Source of the DNA: Cymodocea nodosa
Taxonomy: Eukaryota > Streptophyta > Magnoliopsida > Alismatales > Cymodoceaceae
Length of the DNA: 64,000 nt
NCBI GenBank assembly: GCA_036874045.1
Contig: CM072335.1
Location: 24,373,501 to 24,437,500 of the forward strand
Direction: 5' to 3'
Shown here: in pieces, positions 50,601 through 60,914 of the stretch
How the letters are laid out: each line of letters opens with the position of its first letter
Position numbering within the stretch: position 1 is the first letter of the stretch
The notes under the pieces: generated by a model
Seen by the model: only the letters and a program-made list of their open reading frames with translations
Told to the model about the DNA's origin: nothing
Database searches by the model: none
Program-made: the position numbers and the translations under genes

Positions 50601-53600
50601 AAAATCTTGACACTGGACAACATTTTGAATATGGAAATTCTACTGCTGCCATACATCATTTATAAGTGTTCCCCTAAGACATATTCCAGAATTTGAAGGA
50701 AAGGGTGAACAATCAAGAGGTTGACTATTGCATGGAGTGTTGTCATTCCAGATTCCAGAGGGAGCACAGTGTTCAAAAGGTGAAATTAGGATGTCAAGAA
50801 AAATGCATCAGGGCATTACTAACTCAAAGTTCTGCAGGAATACCTCTTACTTTAATAAACCTAATGTCAAAAAATAAAAAGGGTGTCCATAAAACAAAAC
50901 AAGGAAAATGGAATGTCATAAAATGGTTATAGATTTCATGCAGTTCTGATTCCATTTCTGCATCACCTGTGTATTGAACTGAGCCACCTTGTGTACATGC
51001 AAAAGGCCAATCATATCTTGGTATCCAGTGAGAAGTTTTGCCAATTCCTTGTCTTCATCTGGTAAAACTTGTGTTATCATGAATACAAGTTCGTAAATAA
51101 TGAGTGAAATAGTCTGACTAAAGCATGATCTTACCAGGAATGGCCTTAACATGAAACAAGGTATCAGCCAAGTGTTGCCATCTCTTAGACATGGAAGTTG
51201 AAAGAACAGAAGCTGGGAAAGTCACGACTGCGACAGCATTACATGATTGAACCAATACTCTCAAAGACCTAAGAAAGGAAAGCATATCCCAGTCCTACAA
51301 TAATAAGTAATAGAAGTAAATCACCATGTAGATTCATACATACCATAACAGATCAAGAACTTAGAATAACCACAAGAATTCACATTTTTATTGGAAAAGG
51401 AACCTAAATGATTAAATTGATGATGCCAATAATATTTCACATTTTAACAGAAGAAAAAAAACCCAAGTCAATGATTCAAAAACTAAACAAACCTGATTTG
51501 GTAAGTGATTCATCTATGGTTTAACCATGAGTTAATTTAATTTTTACATAAATCATAGTTTAACCAAACCAAAGGTCCAACCACATAAAACCAGTTGATT
51601 GATCCAAAGTAATTGGACCACTGATTCTTTTCATCTAAAGCAGTGAACCTAAGAAACTGATGGAACATGAAACTTACATTGCTAAAGTACACAACAAAGC
51701 ATAAAACTTACCCTATCATAATAGTCACATTGTGGAGAACAGAGTGATTGTATGGCAATACGACCAGCAAAACCGATTCTCTCATCAACTCTAAAATCAA
51801 AGTAATTATTAAATGATGTAACTATCAAAAAGAGACTACAAAATTTTTCATAAACAAAGCATATAAAATAAAATAGATTCATATGTATAACTGATATAAA
51901 CATTTAGATGTATGATACTATGATCAATCCATGGCACAAAGCTATTGTAGAGACAGCATTCTCTAACGTTAGAACTCAAATATAGAATGCACTCCATGTG
52001 GATTTCGTAAATAGTAATCATCATAAGGATTCAATATATAAAATATCCATTTCCAGAGACCAGAATAAGGATAAGGCACAAAGATATTGTAGAGACAGCA
52101 TCAAATCTCTAACGTTAGAACTCAAATATAGAATGCAACTCCATGTGAATTTCATAAATAAGAATCAACATAAGGATTCAATATATAAAATATCCATTTC
52201 CAGAGACCAGAATAAGGATAAGAAAACAAGAGAATGATAAGAATGGTACAAGTAAAAGCCTTGTAATATGCAATTACTCATTATGAATAACAAACAGAAT
52301 TGTCAGTGCACAAGGCTTCCACATTGGATTGAATGTACACAGACTTAATGGACAGACTCTCCTAGTATTTGAACGTGTGACCACCAAGCCACAATGGAAC
52401 AACCTTATCATCAAGGTTATCAAGGTGCCAAGAAGATGGAACCAGGCACCTTAGATTCCTTATGAACTTTGTCGATGCCTAGAAACCCCAAGTAAATCCA
52501 ATAAAAATTTTCAGGCATGTATTTATACTTAAAAAAGGAAAGCATTATTAAATGGTATATACCTACTTCAAACTCTAAAAAAAAATCAACATTGTGTAGA
52601 TGTAAATATGTAAAAAAACAAAAGTTAAACAACAAATAAAGTAAACACATAACAAAAGTTCACAAATTAACTTATAAGAAAAAGTTCATTTTCAAAATTC
52701 ATTATCCAAAATAAAAGGTCTAATTTATCCAAATATAGCTAAAAAACTTTAAAAACCTAATAAGATAATGGATCACATAAATTCAGGGAAAAATAAGAGA
52801 AAATCATTTTAAATGACTTGCTCATATCTATTGAAGACTTACATATCTATCAGTAAAAAAGAACTAATTAATCTTAGGCCAAAAAACTAAAAGAGGTGTA
52901 AAATACCAAAATTTAGTTGGTTAGAAAATAGCAAAAAAAAATTAAAATTACATGATTTAAGGAAAGATTCAGTGATGGATAGATATAGATGGAAAGACAG
53001 GATTCATGCAGCCAAAGCCATATGTGGGTTTAATGCATCGATTGTTGTCGTTATTGTATGTTATCAAAGGATGGAAAAAGCTAGATGGACCAGAATAAGT
53101 TTATTGCCATACTATCAATCACAATTTGATTTTTTCATATACATCATCACAACTTGATTGCTGGCTGCATGCAGCACTTAGTTTCAAGGCTTGAACGGAC
53201 CAAAATATTTCAAATATTCAAGAAAGCATAAGGATGCATGAGGATATACCTACGCAATGGAACTAGAAATTTAGAGCAATGTTCCTGAAGAACATCAAGG
53301 CTCAAGGACTTTAGAAGACTGACACACTCAATGTGCTCCAAAGCAAGAAATTTTCTATCCAAGGGTTTCCTCAAGTCAAAATCATTGCCATAATTCTGTG
53401 TATTGCCTGCACAAAAATAATGCAAAAATAGACAATGTAGGACATAACAATATTCAAAAACATCAATGAAATCTTTCTGAATGCAAATGGACTCCTTTAC
53501 ACATGACCGAGCCAGAAAACCCTCTTCAGGAAATACACATAAATGCATGCACAGTATTCCAACGTGGAATCTTCCATTAATGATTTTCAGATAATTATCC

Positions 53601-56600
53601 CCTGTAAGGAGTAATTGAAAGATTGTTCCATCGATCAAATTGAATTGCTTGGATATCATCACTGGATATATTAAAATCTTTGATTTAAACCTTGAACAAA
53701 ACAATTAATAAAAGTACATAATCAGGCAATTATACATTTTGAATTTGAGCAGTAATAGGCGATCTTACTGGAAGAAACAACACCATTATCTAAATCTTAG
53801 ACATGGGATAATAATCCATGACTTGGGCTGAATTAAAAAGATCTTTAATTAAAGGATTTTTGCTTTCATGTCATCAAAAATTTGGTTCTTACTTGTATGT
53901 CGCTCAAAAATTCATATTTACTTGCATATCATTCAAAAAATATTTTGGGAATAATATTCTATCATGTGAATATTGATTATCCAGATGCAAATATTTTAGC
54001 AAGAAGTGCTGATTCAAAATTTCATCATCGGTCATTGAGGGGCAAACTGTCGACATCAGAGTAACAAAAAATTAAGAAAGGAATAAAAAATTATCATGTC
54101 ATTATATATGATCATATTGTTTGTTTATGTGATCATTTAATTACTATAAGTATTTTGAGCACTGAATTAAAAAATTTTGCTAATAATTCAATACATAAAG
54201 GAGACCACACATGAAAAAGCAAACACAGTCCCTTAGACTACATGTGAAGAAAAGAAACATTGGTTATTTGCTTGTAAAGAGTACATATCAATGGTCCATC
54301 TAACTTGGTCAAGACAAAATAATCCTTATGCCATCAATCTTGAGAAATTTACTTAAATAAATTGGTGGAGAGATGTAGAGGCTATTCTTATGCCAACCCA
54401 CATTACACATAAGCCAAGGGCATGTCCTATATAGTCACAAAGCAATGACCATTGTATGAGCAAAGAAAGCAATGGCAACTGTGCAAGTGAAAAAAGAGAA
54501 AGCTTATATCTTTCATGGCACCCCATGTAACATTGATTTTTGAAAACAAGAATGTGCAGTCAGTTCTGGCACTGATTGACCCAAATGGATGTATCTCACA
54601 TTCTAGGTTTCACTTTGATATGATAAAAGTAAAAGCAAAATATGTATCCAAGACATGTTTGTCATGGGTCTTCCCTACCTTTGGATTTAAAAACAACCTC
54701 TCAAATAGAAATGCAACCAGGTCACCTTCGTCTTGAATAGGAATATGTGGGAAATGTGACTCTCATTCTCTGTAATACCACATAAAGCAGCAAGTCCTTA
54801 TAAAAGGGGTGTCTACATATTTAAAAAAACTACTGGCATATTGAAGAGAATTCATGAAGGATTTGAAGGAGAGGCTTGCTATGAGGATAATGAAAACAAG
54901 GAAGAGGGAAGAGAGAAAATCCAAGTTTTTTACTTGTCTTCCTTGTTGCAAACCTCATCTCACCTAATCAACATTGTTGTTGCACTCCATTGAGATGTCT
55001 ACACATCAACCACAAAGGCCATTGATGCAATTGCCTCCATCGACATCCTCCCAATCAAGGTTTGATGTCATCATTAGCATGAGATCTACTCAACATATCC
55101 AAGAAGAGAAGGAAGGTCACCCCACCAAGAGTGGTTGAAGCACTCTATTTCTGTGACCAATGCAATCTGTTGATTTTGCATATATGCCCATTGACATCCC
55201 ACCTATATGGTTGGTATCTATCCTTGATGGTGCACCAAAAAATGGGCAAACTCCCTACCCTTATGGTTGGTTCAGCATCATCTCCCATGTAAGCTTACCA
55301 AAATCCCACATTCAAGGTCTACATCTCCAATGATGTGGTAAAAAAAAACGTTGGGGTTCCTGCCTTGCAGCAGGTTTAACCTCTAGTTCTCCAGTAGAAA
55401 CTTGTCAGAATCCCACCCATATGGTTAACAACTCTGACCAGTTCAAAATAAAAACAAACAATGAGATCCCATCTTTAAAACCAATTCAACATCTTGTCAC
55501 TCATATAAGATCATTGTATCTCACCTTTGTAATTAACAAGTCCAAATGTGCGAATATAAAAAACAATGATTTGTAATAAAAGGAACACTGGAGCTCCTTC
55601 TTCATACTTGGAGTTCTCATTAACAGATCTACTTGGTTCTATTGTTTCAAAAATCCGTATGTTATGGAACCTATATAACACATGCAACAATAGTGCAACT
55701 CTATATCAGAAATTCTTGCATTGGTTATTGAAATAATCAACTAATGATGATATAAAGTAGATTTAATCTACCCCCAATCACAAATACGTGTATAGCATAG
55801 AGAGAGGGAGAGAAATTGATATCTCATGTGTATGTGCATGTTAAAAATCTTGTAAGATAAATAAGAAATCAGAATTTCCATGTGACATGCTGCCATGGCA
55901 AGTGTCTGTTCTTGATACTAAATGGTGCTATGCATCCTTGATGTCAGTACACAAAATATATACATATAAAATTTTGAGGAGACAAGTAAGTCATTGATTC
56001 ATCTTCTCCCACTAAAGATAAATGGTGTATTGCTCATGCATCAAACATAAAATCAAAATTGATTTAAATACACAAACGAGGAGATGATGTGCTTTCAATA
56101 GTATTAGACACTTAAACTCATGAAGGAAAATATTTGTGAATAGAGAAACACTCTTGGAAATGTAAGGCACGTCATTGAATTTGGATGCCATGGTCTTATC
56201 AAATATAAAATGGAGGGGAGGATGTGCATTCCATAGTGTTATTAAATATAAAAAAGAGGAGATGATGTGCATTCCATAGTGTTAAACAATGAAAACTCAT
56301 GAAGGAAAATAATTGTGAAAAAAAAACATTGTTCAAAATTTACAGCACATTGTTGAACTTGGATGCCAAGTAACATCAGATATGTATCAATGAACAAAAG
56401 AACCTCAATTAAAACAAGGAACTTTACTTGTTTGAGTCATACATTTTATGGTGCCCAGGTGATCAGCCAAGGCACCCAAGCAAGTATTTTTTATTTTTTA
56501 TGTATATATTATATATATTAATACATATGTAATAATAATTACGTATAGTTTTAACTCTATTATTTCCTAAATAACAAAAAATATATACATCAAAATAAGC

Positions 56601-58108
56601 CTAAGATAACATCAAAATATGATGTGTAATAATACTAGTATGTATATTTCATTAATATGGGCAGTTATATATTTCAATAATTAAGCATATTTTAGTAGTA
56701 TTCATTCAATCAAAATCTTTATATTTAGGTCTTTTGTAACGAAAAACATTTAAATTTTTAAAATATATATATTTAATAAAGAAATCTGAAAAAATATCTA
56801 CCAAGTCGAGACAAGGTGAGACCAGCTATCAAGGCATGACCAATTCACACCTTAACACTTAGGTGCCTACCTTAAAAAGTCTCGTTTCAGCTATAGAGAA
56901 AAACATGGTGAGGTTAAGTGAGATATGTATGGCCCTTCATCATGCCAGATATGGGGTCCAAAAAAATTTGAAATGAAGCATCTGTTGCATCTAAACTATG
57001 TTGGCTATTATATCTGAGATTTTTACACATATCATGTTTGTGAGTCTCATGGATATAAAAATATAGTTATTCCCAAATATGAGAGCAAAATGTCCAAATG
57101 TTCAATACTCATGGAAACAAGTATAAATTATTCAAATATTTTGGACGTATTATAAAATTTCTATATATTCATTCTTGCTGAATGAACATGTGAAAATAAA
57201 TTTCAAGAAATTCTGTACTTTTATATAATAAATGAAATCTACTTGACACATACTTCTTGCAAAGAAGTTGTAATATGCAGAATTATTAGATAATTATTGA
57301 GAGAAAAACCCACATAAATATTAAACCTATCCAACTACTCTTATTGAAAAAGAGCATGTGTATCAGAAATGATCTCAACCTTCTTTCTCTAAGAAAACAA
57401 AATGGTTGACAATTTATTGAAATCAGGATATTTATACGAACAAATTCACCTTTATCAAAAACATTAAGCGTGCCTCGCTGCTCACCAAAGTACTTCTTAT
57501 ACTGCCAAGCGATCCTTAGACCTTTTTCCTTATCCCAACCCACAAAAACATAATGCCATAAGCAAGACAAAGAACTCGATCCACAAAGCAGCTTCTTCGT
57601 TTATTCCTTACCTTCTCGTCTGCGTCAGGTGTACCAGCATCGGCGGCAGATGGCGATCTCTCTCCAGAAGAAGGAGAAGGCGGCTGAAGGGGGCTCGGCA
57701 GCGTGCCGAGGAACATGTTGGGGTTCTCCGAAGGACTGGCATAGAGCAGGGGCTGGTGGTGGACAAGCCCCTGGGACATGAAGTTCCTGAGCAGGAGAAG
57801 GTGGTGAGGCGCCTCCGCGTCCTCCATGACCATCACAAGGCTACCAAGAAGGTACCCGCCTCCCAGAATCTCTGCATCAGCGAAAGAGAGAAAGGGGGAC
57901 CGTCAGATTCGGAACCGGAACCGGAAGAATAAGAAGAAATGGAATTGCGACTACTGTCGAGGTCGGGGATCCCGGAAGAGACGTAGGCGGCGCTGTTGGG
58001 GCCGCGCTTGACGCCGTGGACGTGAGGGGAAGAGGAGGAGGATGTGTTAGTGGATGATGGATTGCGGGAGAAGCTGGTGCCAGTCCTGGTGTTCGCCAGA
58101 GTCGCCAT
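44611..58108 (-). CDS. ELP4: Elongator complex protein 4
   Basis: RecA-fold subunit of the Elp4-Elp5-Elp6 ring of Elongator, which binds tRNA and supports wobble-uridine modification (family knowledge). Eight exons: 58108-57955, 57871-57612, 57528-57450, 53406-53250, 51790-51712, 51294-51135, 51058-50967 and 44778-44611 (TAG at 44613-44611). All phases agree, giving 382 residues, close to plant ELP4 (about 355). Motifs in order are [27 protein letters not shown] across the first junction, [90 protein letters not shown] and [19 protein letters not shown]. The tail is Ser/Gly-rich. An in-frame Met at 58189 would add 27 residues; 58108 ([10 protein letters not shown]) fits the family better. The last intron (6.2 kb) contains a 5 kb copia element in sense orientation. 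Confidence 0.94.
45276..45400 (-). repeat. 3' LTR of ELP4-intron copia element
   Basis: 125 bp. It matches 50177-50328 except for three substitutions and absence of the palindrome. Its inner edge abuts the polypurine tract. Confidence 0.93.
45401..45410 (-). other. Polypurine tract of copia element
   Basis: TGAGGGGGAG on the minus strand, immediately before the 3' LTR start TGTTGAAG. It would prime plus-strand DNA synthesis. Confidence 0.88.
45455..49588 (-). pseudogene. Decayed gag-pol polyprotein of ELP4-intron copia element
   Basis: Gag starts at about 49588 ([19 protein letters not shown]) and soon meets a TAG where the family has an aromatic residue (NYH-stop-W). A CCHC zinc knuckle [14 protein letters not shown] is at about 48750-48800. 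Protease-like [15 protein letters not shown] is near 48500. The integrase zinc-binding and core regions lie at 48250-47305 ([37 protein letters not shown]). The catalytic Glu expected after QQNGV is Lys here. Reverse transcriptase is at 46847-45789, with [11 protein letters not shown] and an intact [11 protein letters not shown] active-site motif. RNase H is at about 45790-45455 ([22 protein letters not shown]). Several stops and frameshifts break the polyprotein, so it cannot move by itself. Confidence 0.9.
50165..50176 (-). other. Primer-binding site for initiator-Met tRNA
   Basis: TGGTATCAGAGC on the minus strand, directly next to the 5' LTR. It is complementary to the 3' end of plant initiator-methionine tRNA, as is normal for copia elements. 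Confidence 0.93.
50177..50328 (-). repeat. 5' LTR of ELP4-intron copia element
   Basis: 152 bp; outer end TGTTGAAG on the minus strand. Compared with the 3' LTR it carries an extra 27 nt (50249-50275). That segment contains a perfect 26-nt palindrome at 50250-50275, with half-site TAAATGGATCTTG followed by its exact complement. Confidence 0.93.
51932..52222. repeat. Two-copy tandem duplication, about 145 bp unit
   Basis: Copies 51932-52073 and 52074-52222 in an ELP4 intron share long blocks, for example CTAACGTTAGAACTCAAAT and TTTCCAGAGACCAGAATAAG. They differ by a few substitutions and small indels. It is non-coding. Confidence 0.93.
52223..53249. other. ELP4 intron 4, remaining part
   Basis: AT-rich. 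A GGTGCC-type dispersed motif lies at about 52420-52456 and an RTE-type LINE tail at 52960-53065 (listed separately). Confidence 0.5.
52960..53065 (+). mobile_element. RTE-type LINE 3' tail remnant in ELP4 intron
   Basis: A plus-strand segment with GATAGATATAGATGGAAAGA, GGATTCATGCAGCC and a closing GATTGTTGTCGTTATTGTA. The same order is seen in the tail of the LINE at 24455-24555 and in the segment 62640-62740. It is a 5'-truncated insertion of about 100 bp. Confidence 0.6.
53407..57449. other. ELP4 intron 3
   Basis: A 4 kb intron. It includes a degenerate tandem duplication (56079-56380, listed separately), GGTGCC-type motifs at about 56450-56485 and 56807-56885, and unrecognised less AT-rich sequence at 54200-55400. 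No transposon domain is readable. Confidence 0.5.
56079..56380. repeat. Degenerate tandem duplication, about 176-bp spacing
   Basis: A segment starting GAGGAGATGATGTGC at 56079 recurs at about 56255. Both continue through AAACTCATGAAGGAAAAT and end in TTGGATGCCA. The short piece 56213-56250 also repeats part of the unit. It is non-coding, inside ELP4 intron 3. Confidence 0.85.
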
Positions 58109-59760
58109 AGCTTTACGATGGATTCCCTCTTCTTCTCCGAAGGGCGCCGAAGAACTTCGAAGCTGGTGGCGATGGGAACCGATCTGCAAACTTTTTATTA
58201 TATTATTGATAATAATTTAAATTTTTAGATTTATATATTTGTAATTAAATTTTTTATTTTGATAAAAAATAAGATATTTTTAGATTTGGAATCTTTCGTT
58301 AAATTTAAAAAATTACTATTAACATGGGAATACACGTTATGGTAACTCGTGTAAGATATTTTGTCGTATTCATTTTTATGCGCAGAGAATAAATTAAAAC
58401 GTTATAAGCTTTAACCATACTAATATGATCTAATTGGATTTCCTAAACTTGTTTATGAGGATCATGGTATCTAAGCTGACCGTTGATTTAAACAATTGGC
58501 TTTGTTAGGCAGAACACTAGTTTTTGGAGATGTAATAATTGACATATATCTCCTCAATTGATGAGAATACATTCTTGAGTTAGAGAGACATACAAAATAT
58601 TACATACATATTCTCAACCCTCGAAGGATCGATCACCGATACATCACTTATAGTGATAAGATCAGCCATGACAATTTTAGATTCGATCTTAAATACAGTG
58701 AAATCATCATAAAGTAATTGTTAATCACATCACCACGAACGTGCAGGAATTGGAAGGAGCGATCAGCTTTTCTAAGTTTGGTGTTTTCCCATTTTTATTA
58801 TTTTTAATATCAAAGGATCCTTGGCATCGATCACGTTCCCAACTAATAATTGGTTCTTTAAAGGTTCAACCACAAAAACTTATGATGACATGTTAATCAT
58901 GTTAAATTTGTTATTAGGGATTATGAAAATTGCATGGTCTTGACCAATTCAATTAACTAAAGTCGATCAAATTGAACCAAGTTATTGTTTCGGTGTTTTT
59001 TATGGAAATCATCACTCAAGTGCTGGGAAACGGAACATAATTTAACCAGTGATTTCTTATATTGAAATAATAAGGTATTTTTTAGCCTTTAAATCAAACC
59101 ATGGCCAATTCATTCATTACCTCTTATCAAGAGCCGTAGATATAACTTGTACATTTTTCTTTAATCTAATAAGAATTCATTTTTTCTATGATATATATAT
59201 TTTATGGTAAATATTGACACGCTAAAATTAATTTTAATATATTGTATTTAAAATATTTACATAATTTAGGAACCATGCCTAGGAACTCCACACACAGGAG
59301 AGAGTAAGAGTTTTTACATGATTCGTGAGAAAATAAAAGTAATACGATAGAAATTCGTACAATTCACGAAAGGACGAGACAGAATACAAATTGAAAATAT
59401 TTACATTTACGGGACATTAATTGAAACATATGTTCTGCGGTTCAATATTTGATGTCATAAAATGCAATTGGAGGATTACGGGATTAAATAAGGTGGGCTC
59501 GGTCGATGCGTCCGAACGCTTCCCCCATAAGGGAATTAAATTGGTTTATACGATTTAAATGTCCACGAATTTGCTCTAATCACACGCGTCTTAACTTGCA
59601 AGCGCAAGCATCTGGAATTTCGTGGCTGGCGAAAGCGAAAACCAGGACTGTTTTCATTTTTTTCTGCCATTAATGTTTTTGTCTGATTTTTGGTGGTACT
59701 AGCGTGAGGGGTGAAAAGACTTGAACTTGGAAGGAAGGCGAAGCCGTGAAGGTAGAAAAC
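58109..59760. promoter_or_regulatory. Divergent intergenic region between ELP4 and the MEI2-like gene
   Basis: The two genes point away from each other. GC-rich 5' UTR-like sequence borders each (about 58109-58190 and 59820-60100), with AT-rich DNA between. No shared promoter element can be named and no gene is seen inside. Confidence 0.5.
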
Positions 59761-59761
59761 A

Positions 59762-59765
<4 letters not shown>

Positions 59766-59804
<39 letters not shown>
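59766..59804. repeat. (GA)n microsatellite upstream of the MEI2-like gene
   Basis: About 39 nt of alternating GA, next to the presumed transcription start of the MEI2-like gene. GA/CT runs are common in plant core promoters and 5' UTRs. Confidence 0.93.
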
Positions 59805-59806
<2 letters not shown>

Positions 59807-59809
59807 AGG

Positions 59810-60100
59810 GAGGAGAAGGGAAAGGTGGGAGCTGTGTCGTCTGCGTGTCGACGGACGCCAAACCCACCTTGAAATACAGTAAGAGGCCCCCGGCAGGAGA
59901 TTGAATTCCAGTTGCTTCCTCCCTCCCCACTATTCCCCCTACCGTTCCCCGGCAATACAAAGACGCAATCGCGCACTCCTTGTTCACTTGTCTGCTGCGG
60001 CACATACCGGTAGTGGAAGGTGGGAGCGAATTGGAAGGGGGAGAAGGGGTGGCTGCGATTCCTGGCCTGAGCCCTTTCCTTGATTCCCCTCGATTCTATG
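59810..60100 (+). other. Presumed 5' UTR exon of the MEI2-like gene
   Basis: A GC-rich leader-like stretch that ends in TCTATG followed by a good donor GTACGT at 60101. If it splices directly to the acceptor before 60905, the terminal ATG joins AGG TGA and forms a two-codon upstream frame. The start of the exon is a guess. Confidence 0.45.
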
Positions 60101-60914
60101 GTACGTTTGTTTTTGGGTAGATTCCGTGTTCACGTTTTTTGCGGTTATGGAGCTTGATTTCGTGTAAGGATGTTCCTTTCTCTTTTTATGTGTGGCGGCT
60201 ACGGACAAAGTTCGGCCATTTAAGGTGTTCTCGCTTTCCTGTTGAGATTGCAAAATGTTCCACCTGTGTGACCTAAAATGTGGCGAGGAAGGAAGGCTTT
60301 GATGGAATACTTAACCAATTTGACGAAGAGGGACGTGCGGTTGCTTTGGTTCTGTTATCGCCCTTTATGCGATGTGGTCCATGTGGGGAACCGAGGAGTT
60401 GATACTTGTCATCCGTAGTTTCCAATACGCTTTGAACTTTCTGCCCTTTTGCTCTTCTGTTTGATGTTGTACATTCCGTTGTCCTTGCCTACTGGCTTGT
60501 TGTGCTCGGTTCAGGATCATGACTGGTACCCAACAAAAATAGATTATCCAACCTTTTTTCTCAAAAATAGCACAACCATTTTAATCCACTACAAATTGGA
60601 GGCTAGAGTTGCTTAGTTCATATACGGAAATTTTTGTCAATTTATAGATTATAAAGTTGTACTAAATTAAACCAAAATTAAATCAATGACGGTGGCACAA
60701 GTGGTCTTCTACTTTACTTCGAGGGTAGGAAACCGAAGTTTGAACATTACCATTGTTAAAAAAATTTGTTCTGGATTAGGTTATCCATACTTAATTATTG
60801 AAATCAGGTTTTTGCTCATCAATGAAGTAGGCGTCTTGCCTGCTTTCTCTACCAAATGCTTTATTTTATGCTTCTTTTTCTTGACCACTTTAATCTGATT
60901 ACAGAGGTGATGCA

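Noticed and set aside
57872-57954. In-frame continuation of ELP4 exon 1 ([14 protein letters not shown])
   Set aside because: Removing this 83-nt GT/AG intron restores the conserved DLDKILGGG motif, so it is intron and not a Ser-rich insertion.
59536-60003. 155-codon minus-strand open frame near the GA repeat
   Set aside because: It is a Ser/Leu repeat translation from the CT strand of the microsatellite plus the antisense of the MEI2-like leader; there is no family match.
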